A DNA stretch of 64,000 nt from Actinoplanes solisilvae (GTDB taxonomy: Bacteria > Actinomycetota > Actinomycetes > Mycobacteriales > Micromonosporaceae). A program made the translations under genes and the position numbers. Where the stretch lies: the NCBI RefSeq assembly GCF_003999975.1, contig NZ_RJAC01000026.1, positions 36,409 through 100,408 of the forward strand. The letters are read 5' to 3'. Shown piece after piece: positions 1 through 8,422 of the stretch. The first letter of the stretch is position 1, and each line of letters begins with the position of its first letter. The notes under the pieces are model-generated. The model was not told where the DNA came from, did no database searches, and was given only the letters and a program-made list of their open reading frames with translations.

Positions 1-710
1 TCGAAGCCGGCACCGTTCGCGCGCGTCCCCGCGACCCGCCCGTCGGGGTTGTTCGTGACGGTCACATAGACCCGCGTACGCCGCAGGAACGCGGCCGTGG
101 CGGCGTCGGTGGCCGTCGCGAGGCGCGTGATGACCCGCAGCGCGCCGTCGGTGCCCTCCCACTCGTCGCCGTGGATGTTCCCGTTGATGTGCACCGGCGT
201 CTTGTAGCCGCGGGCCAGCTCCCGATCACGGGCGGCGGCCCGCGGGTTGTCCTCGATCAGCGCCCGCCAGCGGTCCTGCCGGGCCGCCTCGGAGGCCGAC
301 TCGGGTGCCGTGACCGTGACCAGATAGAGGTCGCGGCCGAGCGCGGACTTCCCGACCACCTCGGCCGACACCCGGTTCGAGGCGGCCTGCAGTTCATTCA
401 GGCGAGGGGCGATGCCGTGGTACGGGATCAGCCCGAGCTTGATCGACCGGTCCTCGGCGTTCACGGGCGGCAGCGGCAGCACGTGCCGGCGCGGATAGCC
501 CTGGCGGGCCGACCTCCAAGCCGGCGCGGCGGACTCGGCCGACAGGACGGCGGCCGCCGGGTCGGCGGCGGCGACCTCGTTGCGGTCCGGCCCGTTGCCG
601 AATTCCCGCGTCGAGGGAGCCGCGGCGCCATCGGGGGCGGCGGACGCCGGGACGGGAACGACGATCAGGCCGGCGGTGAGCAGCGCAACGCCGAGACGGG
701 CCAGGTCCAC
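1..710 (-). CDS. M14-family zinc carboxypeptidase, secreted, C-terminal part outside window
   Basis: Partial gene; only the first about 236 residues are present and the frame stays open to the window edge. It starts at GTG with a good GGAGG ribosome site six bases upstream. Residues 1-23 form a signal peptide (hydrophobic stretch ending PASA-AP). A propeptide-like stretch follows, then the start of the M14 fold. The zinc motif HxxE is visible as H180-G-D-E183 within NIHGDEWEG, which is typical of family M14 metallocarboxypeptidases that release C-terminal residues from peptides, here outside the cell. The second zinc histidine and the catalytic glutamate would lie beyond the edge. Family assignment is firm; the substrate is unknown. 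The last readable codons run through NNPDGR, also usual in M14 enzymes. Confidence 0.88.
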   Translation of the reverse strand, partial: MDLARLGVALLTAGLIVVPVPASAAPDGAAAPSTREFGNGPDRNEVAAADPAAAVLSAESAAPAWRSARQGYPRRHVLPLPPVNAEDRSIKLGLIPYHGIAPRLNELQAASNRVSAEVVGKSALGRDLYLVTVTAPESASEAARQDRWRALIEDNPRAAARDRELARGYKTPVHINGNIHGDEWEGTDGALRVITRLATATDAATAAFLRRTRVYVTVTNNPDGRVAGTRANGAGF

Positions 711-790
711 AGTGCACCTCCGCCGTCGACCCTCCCCCATCCTCGCCGCGCGCGGGTCATACCTTTCGGATCATCACCCGAACGCGATGA

Positions 791-814
791 CCCCCGCCGG
801 TGATCCGACGGGGG
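791..814 (-). terminator. Hairpin terminator after metQ
   Basis: A ten-base stem (CCCCCGCCGG against CCGACGGGGG, one mismatch) closes a four-base loop, 20 bases past the metQ stop codon and before the carboxypeptidase ribosome site. There is no clear T-run, which is common in high-G+C actinobacteria. Its position fits the end of the metNIQ transcript. Confidence 0.55.
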
Positions 815-834
815 CCAGCATTACGTGCGGACGA

Positions 835-1665
835 TCAGAACGCGGGGAGCACCGAACCCTGGTACTTGTCCTCGATGAACTTCTTGACCTCGGGCGAGTG
901 CAGCAGCTTCTCGAGCTTGACGACCCGCGGGTCGTTCTCGTCGCCGGTGCGGACCACGACCAGGTTCGCGTACGGGTTGTTCTCGCCCTTCTCCAGCGCC
1001 AGCGCGTCGGTGGCCGGCTTGAGGCCGGTCTCGATCGCGTAGTTGCCGTTGATGACCGAGATCGCCGTGTCCTCGAGGCTGCGGGGCAGCTGGGCCGCCT
1101 CGAGCGCCTTGAACTTGAGGTTCTTCGGGTTGGCGGTGATGTCCTTCTCGGTCGCCTTGACGCCCGCGCCGTCCTTCAGCGTGAGCAGACCGTTGGCGGC
1201 GAGCAGGTTCAGCGCGCGGCCCGAGTTGGACGGGTCGTTCGGGATGCCGACGACGCCGCCCTCAGGCACGTCCGCGATGTTCTTGACCTTCTTGGAGTAC
1301 ACACCCAGCGGCTCGATGTGCACCGGCTTGAGCGGCGTGAACTTGTAGCCCTTGGCGGCGATCTCCTCTTCCAGGTACGGGATGTGCTGGAAGTAGTTCG
1401 CGTCGAGCTGCTTCTCCTGCAGGGCCACGTTCGGCTGGATGTAGTCGTTGAACTCGACGATGTCGAGCTTCAGACCCTCCTTGGCCGCGAGGTTGTCGGC
1501 GACGTACTTGAGGATCTCGCCGTGCGGAACGGGGCTGACTCCGACCTTGAGGGTGTCGGAAGCCGCACCCGAACCTGAACCGGCGGCATCGTCGTTCGAG
1601 CCGCACGCCGCGAGGCCCAGGATCAGGGTCGCGGAGGTGAGGACGGCAGCAAGGGTGCGGCGCAT
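835..1665 (-). CDS. metQ: Methionine ABC transporter substrate-binding lipoprotein (NlpA/MetQ family)
   Basis: 276 residues. An N-terminal lipoprotein signal ends in the lipobox LGLAAC, with Cys21 as the lipidation site, followed by a Ser/Gly/Asp linker. The mature part matches the NlpA/MetQ family: a KVGVSPVPHGEILKYV start and an internal FNDYIQPNVALQEKQLDANYFQH stretch (residues about 80-102) characteristic of methionine-binding lipoproteins. It delivers D/L-methionine or a related compound to MetNI. It is the last gene of the metN-metI-metQ operon, 12 bases after metI, and is followed by a hairpin. Substrate identity is inferred from the family; oxidised methionine derivatives are possible. 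Confidence 0.93.
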   Translation of the reverse strand: MRRTLAAVLTSATLILGLAACGSNDDAAGSGSGAASDTLKVGVSPVPHGEILKYVADNLAAKEGLKLDIVEFNDYIQPNVALQEKQLDANYFQHIPYLEEEIAAKGYKFTPLKPVHIEPLGVYSKKVKNIADVPEGGVVGIPNDPSNSGRALNLLAANGLLTLKDGAGVKATEKDITANPKNLKFKALEAAQLPRSLEDTAISVINGNYAIETGLKPATDALALEKGENNPYANLVVVRTGDENDPRVVKLEKLLHSPEVKKFIEDKYQGSVLPAF

Positions 1666-1677
1666 CGTGGACCTTTC

Positions 1678-2334
1678 TTATCGGTGTGACAGCCTGCGGA
1701 CGACGAGGTCGCCCGCCATTTGCACGAGTTGCACGAACACGATCAGAACCACGACGGTGGCGATCATGACCTGGGTGTCGAAGCGCTGGTAGCCGTACCG
1801 GATGGCGAGGTCGCCGAGGCCGCCGCCGCCCACCACGCCGGCCATCGCCGAATAGCCGACGAGGGCGATCACGGTGATGGTGAGGCCGGCGATCAGGCCC
1901 GGGCGGGCCTCGCGCAGCAGCACCTTGCCGACGATCTGGCGGCGGGTGGCGCCCATCGCGGTGGCCGCGGCAACGACGTCGGGCGGCACCTCGCGCAGGG
2001 CGGCCTCGACGATGCGGGCGAAGAACGGGATGGCGCCGATGGTCAGCGGCACGATCGCGGCGTCGGTGCCGATCGTCGTGCCGACCACGGCCCGGGTGAA
2101 CGGGATGACGGCGACCAGCAGGATGATGAACGGCAGCGAGCGGGCGACGTTCACGACCAGGCCGAGCACGGAGGAGACGGCCGGGGCGGCGAGCATGCCG
2201 CCGGGGGCGGTCAGCACCAGCAGGACGCCGAGCAGCAGGCCGCCGACCGCGGTGAGCACGGTCGAGGCGCCGACCATCCACGCGGTCTCCCGCAGCCCGA
2301 CCATCAGCAGGTCGGTCAGTTCGGGCCAGGTCAC
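1678..2334 (-). CDS. metI: Methionine ABC transporter permease
   Basis: 218 residues starting at a GTG whose bases overlap the metN stop codon (GTGA), so translation is coupled. This start is preferred over a longer in-frame reading that would cover 140 bases of metN with low-complexity sequence. The protein has about five transmembrane segments and the BPD_transp_1 permease signature, with the EAA-type loop around EARPGLIAGLTIT that contacts the ATPase. It forms the membrane channel of the MetNIQ importer. Nothing unusual. Confidence 0.93.
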   Translation of the reverse strand: MTWPELTDLLMVGLRETAWMVGASTVLTAVGGLLLGVLLVLTAPGGMLAAPAVSSVLGLVVNVARSLPFIILLVAVIPFTRAVVGTTIGTDAAIVPLTIGAIPFFARIVEAALREVPPDVVAAATAMGATRRQIVGKVLLREARPGLIAGLTITVIALVGYSAMAGVVGGGGLGDLAIRYGYQRFDTQVMIATVVVLIVFVQLVQMAGDLVVRRLSHR

Positions 2335-3374
2335 GACGCGGCCTCCTGGTTCGCGGTGAGGCTGACGGGGGCCGGTTCGAGCCGGAGCGGCGGCTGCGGA
2401 ACGGTGACCAGCGCCCCACGCTCGCGCAGGAAAGCCAGGGCAGCGTCGCTGCCGTCGGGCAGCGCGAGCCGCCATCGGCCGGCCCGGGTGGCGGCCAGGC
2501 TCTCCACCGAGCCGCCCAGGATCCGTACGTCGATCTCGAAGCGGCGCGACAGCTCGGCCAGCAGAGGAGCGTCGGTCTGCTCGCCGCTGACGGTCACGTC
2601 GACGACGGTATGACCGGGCAGCTCGGTCGGGGCGTCCAGCGGGAACAGGCCGCGGACCAGCTCGGAGTCGCCGCGGTGCAGCAGGTTGGTGATCGCGCCG
2701 GACTCCACGAACCGGCCGTCGCGCATGACCGCCGCCGAGTGGCAGATGCGCTTGACCACGTTCATCTCGTGCGTGATCAGCAGGATGGTCAGGCCGAGCC
2801 GCGCGTTGAGGTCGAGCAGGAGCCGCAGGATCGAGTCGGTCGTCTCGGGGTCGAGCGCCGAGGTGGCCTCGTCGGAGAGCAGCACCTTGGGTCGGGCGGC
2901 GAGCGCACGGGCGATGCCGACGCGCTGCTTCTGGCCGCCGGAGAGCTGAGCGGGGTACGCGTCGGCGCGGCCGCCGAGCCCGACGAGCTCGAGCAGTTCG
3001 GCCACGCGGGCCCGGCGCTCGGCGCGCGGGACGCCGGTGACCTCGAGCGCGAACGCCACGTTGCCGGCCACGGTGCGTGATGAGAGCAGGGCGAAGTGCT
3101 GGTGGATCATGCCGATGCCGTGCCGGGCCACGCGCAGGCGCCGGCGGTTCAGCGCGGTCAGCTCGACCCCGCCGACCGAGACGGTGCCCTCGTCGGGGCG
3201 TTCGAGCATGTTCACGCAGCGCAACAGCGTGCTTTTGCCGGCGCCGCTCTGCCCGAGCACGCCGAAGACGTCGCCCTCGGAAACGCTGAGGTCAACGCCG
3301 TCGACGGCAACGACCGCCCGGTCGCGCCGTCCCTTGGCCCGGTAGGTCTTCCGGAGCCCCTGTATCTCAATCAC
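2331..3374 (-). CDS. metN: Methionine ABC transporter ATP-binding protein with NIL domain
   Basis: 347 residues from GTG (VIEIQGLRKTY). Walker A GQSGAGKS lies at 41-48, the ABC signature LSGGQ at 144-148, and Walker B VLLSDEA at 164-170, with the ATSALD D-loop. The C-terminal 75 or so residues form the NIL/ACT-like domain that senses intracellular methionine and inhibits the transporter in characterised MetN proteins. It is the first gene of metNIQ and overlaps metI by four bases. An upstream in-frame extension to 3602 exists but lacks family similarity, so the shorter start is chosen. No ribosome site stands out before this GTG. Confidence 0.93.
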   Translation of the reverse strand: MIEIQGLRKTYRAKGRRDRAVVAVDGVDLSVSEGDVFGVLGQSGAGKSTLLRCVNMLERPDEGTVSVGGVELTALNRRRLRVARHGIGMIHQHFALLSSRTVAGNVAFALEVTGVPRAERRARVAELLELVGLGGRADAYPAQLSGGQKQRVGIARALAARPKVLLSDEATSALDPETTDSILRLLLDLNARLGLTILLITHEMNVVKRICHSAAVMRDGRFVESGAITNLLHRGDSELVRGLFPLDAPTELPGHTVVDVTVSGEQTDAPLLAELSRRFEIDVRILGGSVESLAATRAGRWRLALPDGSDAALAFLRERGALVTVPQPPLRLEPAPVSLTANQEAAS

Positions 3375-3675
3375 GTAACACCCTGTAATTGCGTGGTTGA
3401 CGACCCCGTAAAACCCATAATTCCCATAGGTTTCGAGACATCGACACGCTAGCGTGCTCCGCGCCCCGTGGCCAACCGCTGTAACGACCATCACGACAAT
3501 TACCCCTGACGGTTTGAACCCCAGGATCGTCGTTACGTTGCGCCACCACCTCAATAGTGCCGCCGCATTCGCCCACCGACCGGTGTGCCTCGCCACACCC
3601 AAAATCAGCGGCCGGGTTGTCCACAGCTACGACGCGTCGCAACCACGCCTTCGGCGAAATCGGTACGATGCCCAC
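3375..3675. promoter_or_regulatory. Divergent promoter region of metN and the Uma2 gene, with a 12-bp palindrome
   Basis: About 300 bases with no gene, lower in G+C than its flanks. A perfect palindrome CACGCTAGCGTG sits at 3445-3456, about 70 bases before the metN start, a good position for a repressor site. The metN side also carries a partly repeated ATGGGAATTATGGG (3417-3430, minus strand). I could not recognise the conserved core of a SAM riboswitch, so regulation by a protein repressor is more likely, but this is inference. Confidence 0.35.
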
Positions 3676-4230
3676 ATGAGCTCGGAGGCCGTCGGCAGGC
3701 ACATGCCCGCAGTCGTGACGCTCGATGACCTGACCGCGATGATGAGCGCGGACGACCACCACCGGTACGAGATCAGCCCGGAGGGGGTTCTCTCGATCAT
3801 GCCGCCGCCGGGATACGCCCACGCGATCATCGCGACTCGGCTCATGGTTTGGCTTGCCACCGCCGGTGTCCCCGCGGATCGCATCGCTCAAGCGGTGGGC
3901 CTGCGCATCCCCGGGCGAGACGGCGGCCTCGGTGGGCGCATCCCCGACCTGATTGTCTGGAGCAAGGCGCAGAGTGACGGCGTCTGGTTGCCTGTCGCGG
4001 ACGTCCTGCTCGTCGCCGAGATCGTTTCCCCCGGCTCCGAGGGCATCGACACGGTGACCAAACGCAGCGAGTACGCCGCGGCCGGCATCCCGCAGTACTG
4101 GATCGTCGACCAGGACGCCGCGCAGACCGTGACGATGCACCGGCTGGTCGACGGCCACTACGTCGTGCGAGCCACCATGCCTCTCGCGTGGGTGCTCAAC
4201 ACCGACCCCGCCGAGCACGAACTCGCCTGA
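3676..4230 (+). CDS. Uma2-family (DUF820) putative restriction-endonuclease-fold protein
   Basis: 184 residues from ATG (MSSEAVGRHMPAVVTLDDL). It shows the Uma2 pattern: an early tyrosine-rich HHRYEISPEGVLSIMPPPG stretch, then PDLIVWSK, then VAEIVSPGSEGIDTVTKRS and YAAAGIPQYWIVDQD. These contain the Asp/Glu-x-Lys-type residues of the PD-(D/E)xK nuclease fold. The cellular role of Uma2 proteins is not established; they are abundant in actinobacteria and cyanobacteria. A longer reading frame begins 222 bases upstream but has no family similarity. The gene stands alone. Confidence 0.85.
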   Translation: MSSEAVGRHMPAVVTLDDLTAMMSADDHHRYEISPEGVLSIMPPPGYAHAIIATRLMVWLATAGVPADRIAQAVGLRIPGRDGGLGGRIPDLIVWSKAQSDGVWLPVADVLLVAEIVSPGSEGIDTVTKRSEYAAAGIPQYWIVDQDAAQTVTMHRLVDGHYVVRATMPLAWVLNTDPAEHELA

Positions 4231-4390
4231 CCCGGCGTCGCCCTCAGTCCCACGCGACGCGGCGGCGCGGCGGAATGTTCGGTTTGCGGAAAGCTCCGAT
4301 ATTTTCTCGGGTCAGATCGCGGGGAAACCGGCCGACTGGCCAGGTGGAGACCCTCTTCAGGGTGCGTGCCGACCTGCGCCGGGAGTTGCG

Positions 4391-5733
4391 ATGACGACCG
4401 ATCTGGCTGCCGAGCCGCTGTTCGACGCTGCTTTTCGCGCGCTGGTCTCGACGGACACGACCGGGATTGTCGTCGACGGCGCGGGCGGGGCGCTCGTCGC
4501 CGTCAGCAACCCGGAGCTGGCCGGGTGGGCCGAGCAGTTCGTGCGCGACGAGGATGTGCTGGGCGAGCTGCGGCGGGCCGGCGAGCAGGGCACGGTCGCC
4601 GAGTTCGCGGCGCCCGACGTGTCCGGTGGCGCGGCGCAGTGGCGGGCCACCGTACGGGTCGTGGACGGCGGCACGCTCGTCGTGGCGCTGCGCGACATCA
4701 CGGCCGAGCGACGCGCGTCGGCCGAGGCCGTGGGCTGGATGGACGCGATCGACCGGGCGCAGGCCGTCATCGAGTTCGACCTGCGCGGCACGATCCTGGC
4801 CGCCAACGAGAACTTCCTGAACGCGCTCGGCTATCAGGAGCGCGAGGTCGTCGGCCAGCACCACCGCATGTTCGTCGACACCGAGTACGCCAACTCGGCC
4901 GAGTATCGCGCGTTCTGGGCCAAGCTGGGCCGGGGCGAGTTCGAGGGCGGCGAGTACGAGCGGCTCGGCAAGGGCGATCGTGAGGTGTGGATCCAGGCCA
5001 CCTACAACCCGATCCTCGACGACGACGGCCGGGTCGTGAAGGTGGTCAAGTTCGCCACCGACATCACCGCGTCGAAGCTGCGGGCGGCCGAGTTCGAGTC
5101 GAAGGTCAACGCGATCGACCGGTCGCAGGCGGTCATCGAGTTCGATCTCGAGGGGGGTCGTGCTGCACGCCAACGACGCCTTCCTGCGGGCCACCGGCTA
5201 TTCGCTGCGCGAGGTCGTCGGCCAGCACCACAGCATGTTCTGCACCCCCGAGTACGTGGTGAGTCCCGAATACCGGGAGTTCTGGCTGAACCTCAACCGG
5301 GGCGAGTTCGCGGCCGGGCGCTATCACCGGATCGGCAAGTACCAGCGCGACATGTGGATCCAGGCGACCTACAACCCGGTTCTCGACCTCAACGGCAACC
5401 CCTTCAAGGTCATCAAGTACGCCACCGAGGTCACCGCGCAGGTCCAGATGGAGCAGCTCGTGCGGGCCAAGACGGCCGAGATGACCGCCACCGTCACCGC
5501 TCTCGCCGCGTCGACCACCCAGATCGCGCAGACCAGCGATCAGGCCCTCGAACTGGCCCGCCGCACCGCGGGCGACGCCGAGCAGGGCGCTAGCGAGTTG
5601 CAGCGCTCGATCGAGGCGATCCGGCTGATCCAGGCGTCGACGCGCGAGATCGGCGACATCGTCTCGGTGATGGGCGAGATCGCGAGCCAGACGAACCTGC
5701 TGGCCTTCAACGCGTCGATCGAGGCGGCCCGGG
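4391..5733 (+). pseudogene. PAS-PAS methyl-accepting chemotaxis protein, frameshifted and truncated
   Basis: Reads as a soluble chemoreceptor. A degenerate N-terminal PAS-like part (residues 1-115) is followed by two near-identical PAS domains, each starting AIDR(A/S)QAVIEFDL and ending WIQATYNP...VVKFATDIT or VIKYATEVT, then a linker helix and the start of the MCP signalling domain (MGEIASQTNLLAFNASIEAAR). Two lesions are visible. A run of six G at 5152-5157 adds one base and shifts the frame inside the second PAS domain; removing one G restores a perfect reading. The reading also stops dead after EAAR, before the signalling tip, and runs into CheW coding sequence in another frame. As written it cannot signal to CheA. 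Confidence 0.85.
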
Positions 5734-5785
5734 GCTGCGCGAGGTCATCCCCTGCCCGAAGGAGCTCGCGCCCATCCCGGCGCGG

Positions 5786-7105
5786 GTGCGCGGCCTGCGC
5801 GGGGCGATGAACCTGCACGACGTGGTGATCCCCGTGCTCGACCTGGCGGTGACGCTGGAGTGGGAGCGGCCGGAGCGCGAGCACCCGGTCATCGTGATCA
5901 TCAGCGCGGGCGGCCGGATGCTGGGCGTGGTCGCCGACCGGATCGACGGCATCACCACCGTCCCCGACGACCAGCGGCACGACACCCGCGACACCGGCAA
6001 CGGGCTGGTCTTCTCGCACACGTTCGGCCATCCGGAGACCGGGGCGGTGGTCAGCATCCTCGACGCGGACGCGATCCTGGCCCTGCCCGGGGTGCCTGCG
6101 GTCGCGGACCAGGCGAGCGGCCCGCCGGCCGGCACCGCCGCCACGGCCGGGGCCGGGGTGCCGATGCTGCTGGTGCGCTGCGGCGACTTCCGGCTCGCGG
6201 TGAGCCTGGTCGACATCCACACCGTGCTGCCGCAACTGGTGGTGACGGAATCGCCGATGGCCGGGGAACTGTGCCGCGGCGTCACGGCGTACATGAACGA
6301 TTGGGTGCCGGTCGTCGACCTGGCCCTCGCTCTCGGGCTGGGGTCGTCGGCCGGGACACAGGGTCTGCTGTGGAGTTTCCCGGAGGGCCTGGTCGCGCTG
6401 CAGGTGGCCGAGGTCGTCGAGATCGTCACGCTGGACCGCGCACAGATCCGGCCGCTGCCCGCGCTCGGCATGGCCAACGCGCACCGGTTCCGCGGCGTGG
6501 CCCAGGTTCCCGGTCACGGCCAGCACCTGATGGTCGACCCGGCCGGGCTGTCGGCCGACGAGACGCTCAGCGCGCTGGCCCGGCTCAACACGCCCCGCGA
6601 GGACGTGACCGTGCCCGACGGCCGCCCGGCCGGCGGACGCACCACCGACCTCGACCGCTACCTGACCTATCGCGTCGGCGTCGAGGTGGCCACGCCGCTG
6701 GGTCAGATCGCCGAGATCCTGGCCTACCCGGACGATCTCGCGCCGCTGGCCGGGACCGGGGGCGGGCTGCTCGGGCTGTTCACCCACCGCGACATCGTGG
6801 CCTCGCTGATCAGCCTCGATCAGCTGATCGGCCGGCCGCCCGCGATCGACCCGGACACCAGCCGGGTGCTGCTGGTCGAGCAGGAGGGCAACCACATCGG
6901 GTACGTCGTGGAAGGCCTCGGCGCGATCGAGCACTCGGTGTGGGAGGAGGACGGCCGCGCCACGGATCCGGGCCGGCTCGACGGCAGCCCGCTCGTGCAG
7001 ATCGGCGCCGACCCGGACGGGCGGCTGCTCCCCCGCCTCGACCTGGCCGGCTGGGCCGCGACCCTCAGCTCCGCTCCCCCAGAAGGGCTTCCCCCAGCGG
7101 GGTGA
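5786..7105 (+). CDS. Three-domain CheW-like protein, N-terminally truncated
   Basis: Coherent CheW coding sequence begins at 5735 (LREVIPCPKELAPIPARVRG) without a start codon; the first plausible start is GTG 5786, giving 439 residues. It holds a truncated first CheW domain (to about residue 95), a second (about 125-260, MLLVRCGDFRLAVSLVDIHTV) and a third (about 290-430, YLTYRVGVEVATPLGQIAEIL). CheW adaptors couple chemoreceptors to CheA; tandem CheW proteins are a known but less common variant. The missing front of domain 1 (first strands) lies at the deletion junction with the chemoreceptor gene. Whether it is still expressed is uncertain. Its 3' end overlaps the facing regulator gene by 41 bases. 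Confidence 0.75.
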   Translation: MRGLRGAMNLHDVVIPVLDLAVTLEWERPEREHPVIVIISAGGRMLGVVADRIDGITTVPDDQRHDTRDTGNGLVFSHTFGHPETGAVVSILDADAILALPGVPAVADQASGPPAGTAATAGAGVPMLLVRCGDFRLAVSLVDIHTVLPQLVVTESPMAGELCRGVTAYMNDWVPVVDLALALGLGSSAGTQGLLWSFPEGLVALQVAEVVEIVTLDRAQIRPLPALGMANAHRFRGVAQVPGHGQHLMVDPAGLSADETLSALARLNTPREDVTVPDGRPAGGRTTDLDRYLTYRVGVEVATPLGQIAEILAYPDDLAPLAGTGGGLLGLFTHRDIVASLISLDQLIGRPPAIDPDTSRVLLVEQEGNHIGYVVEGLGAIEHSVWEEDGRATDPGRLDGSPLVQIGADPDGRLLPRLDLAGWAATLSSAPPEGLPPAG

Positions 7106-8036
7106 GGGTGTGTACGACGGCCCGCCCGGCCCGGCTCGTGTGGATGAGCCGGGCCTCGCGCAGCACGGCCGTGTGCTGGCTGACCGAAGCGGCGCTGACC
7201 CCGACCCGGCGGGCCAGCTCGCTGGTGGTGCGACCGTCGCCGAGCGACTCGAGCAGCGACGTGCGGGTGCGGCCGATCAGCGCGGCCACCGCGGCGCCGT
7301 CGGCGGGCCGCAGCCCGGGGCTCAGTGTGAGGTCGTGCTGCACCGGGTAGACGAGCACCGGCGGCAACGTGCTGTCGTGCAGCGTGTCGGGCGTGCCCCA
7401 GGACAGGAACGACGGCACCAGCAGCAGGCCTCGGCCGTCGAGGTGGATCACCTGGTCGAACGGGGTGTCGACCTCGAGCATGGGCGGATCCCAGCGCATC
7501 ATCGGGCGGAAGCTGTCGAGCAGGCCCTCGATGCCCTGGTCTAGCAGCACCCGGCTGCGCCGCGACCGCTCGGCGTCGATGTTGGCGCGCGCCTCGTCCC
7601 AGAAGGGAGCGACCGCGCTCTCGTACTGCGACTGGACGGCCCCGGCGAGCCGTTCGACGATCTCGGCGTCGCCCTCGGCGAGCCGGTTCATCCACGAGGG
7701 CTTGGGGCCGGCGTGGCGCACCAGTTCCTCGAGTTCGCCGCGCAGGCGGGCGGCCGGGGTGGAGCGGATCGCCTCGAGCGCGGCGTCGAGACCGACCGCG
7801 CCCTCGGCCGGAGTGAGGAAGTCGGGGTAGTAGGCGCCGCGGACCAGCGGGAGAAGCAGTTCGAGATCGTCGCGGCGGCTGGCCCTGAGTGCGTGCCCCC
7901 GCCAGCGACCGTAGATGAGCTCGGGGCCCGGGCGGCGCAGACGCCACACGCTGAAGATCGTTTCCCACATCGGATCGGGGTCGGCGGCGATCCGCACACG
8001 GCCGATGTCCTCCGGCGTGAAGTGGATGCGCAACAC
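7065..8036 (-). CDS. ArsR-family transcriptional regulator with DUF5937 N-terminal domain
   Basis: 323 residues from GTG. The long N-terminal part (MLRIHFTPEDIGRVRIA, WETIFSVWRLR) fits DUF5937, a domain of unknown function found in front of ArsR-type winged helices in actinobacteria. Residues about 255-305 form the DNA-binding domain (TSELARRVGVSAASVSQHTAVLREA, with wing THTSRAGRAVVHTLTPLG reading similarly). No metal-binding cysteine motif is evident, so the ligand is unknown. It faces the CheW gene and overlaps its end. Autoregulation is likely for this family but unproven here. Confidence 0.85.
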   Translation of the reverse strand: MLRIHFTPEDIGRVRIAADPDPMWETIFSVWRLRRPGPELIYGRWRGHALRASRRDDLELLLPLVRGAYYPDFLTPAEGAVGLDAALEAIRSTPAARLRGELEELVRHAGPKPSWMNRLAEGDAEIVERLAGAVQSQYESAVAPFWDEARANIDAERSRRSRVLLDQGIEGLLDSFRPMMRWDPPMLEVDTPFDQVIHLDGRGLLLVPSFLSWGTPDTLHDSTLPPVLVYPVQHDLTLSPGLRPADGAAVAALIGRTRTSLLESLGDGRTTSELARRVGVSAASVSQHTAVLREARLIHTSRAGRAVVHTLTPLGEALLGERS

Positions 8037-8118
8037 GTCGGCCCCCAGTTGCCGTCTAGCAAGCGTTCCCGGCCGGAAGTGTATCCGGAGGGCGCGACGG
8101 GGAAAATTCAGTACACGA

Positions 8119-8150
8119 AAAAAGTCCGTATGGCCCGATGGCCGTACGGA
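8119..8150 (-). terminator. Intrinsic terminator with T-run
   Basis: On the minus strand a stem of 11 base pairs (TCCGTACGGCC against GGCCATACGGA, one G-U pair, four-base loop) is followed directly by CTTTTTTCG. This is the clearest classical rho-independent terminator in the window. It lies 80 bases before the ArsR-type gene and 270 bases past the DUF3817 gene, which already has its own hairpin, so it may end a separate short transcript. Confidence 0.7.
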
Positions 8151-8340
8151 GGACCGGTGGTCGCCACGAGCGGGGCCGACGAATCGAGCAATCTCGGATA
8201 TGCACCCCCGATAACGGCATATCCGTCATGGAATTCCATGAGGTCAAGCTCCGTCGATCCGGCTCGTGGCCGACCGGCGGAATGACCATCGCTGGCGGGT
8301 GGCGGCGGGGACAACACGTTTAATGCGTCCCTGAAACGTT
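8151..8340 (-). other. Structured non-coding stretch between two terminators
   Basis: No convincing ORF. It contains a 9-bp perfect inverted repeat (CGGATATGC at 8195-8203, GCATATCCG at 8217-8225) and next to it a 14-bp palindrome CATGGAATTCCATG (8227-8240). Lying between a hairpin at 8341-8376 and a T-run terminator, it could be transcribed as a small RNA on the minus strand, or hold operator sites for the ArsR-type gene. No clear promoter was found. Confidence 0.3.
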
Positions 8341-8376
8341 ACGACCGGGTTCATCCGAACGGACGAACCCGGTCGT
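8341..8376 (-). terminator. Perfect 12-bp hairpin after the DUF3817 gene
   Basis: ACGACCGGGTTC and GAACCCGGTCGT form a perfect stem around a 12-base loop that can itself pair partly. It lies about 46 bases past the stop codon of the DUF3817 gene, with no T-run. Confidence 0.6.
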
Positions 8377-8422
8377 GCGATCAGCCCGGAAAGGACATTC
8401 CCGAAATATGCTGACGGTTCAT

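Noticed and set aside
1262..2419. Long Arg/Pro-rich open frames across the met operon and elsewhere
   Set aside because: Shadow frames caused by high G+C; amino-acid composition is unlike real proteins and they overlap clear genes.
8056..8317. Two minus-strand ORFs of 69 and 77 codons in the structured stretch
   Set aside because: They overlap each other and the hairpins, with no recognisable protein pattern; a non-coding role fits better.
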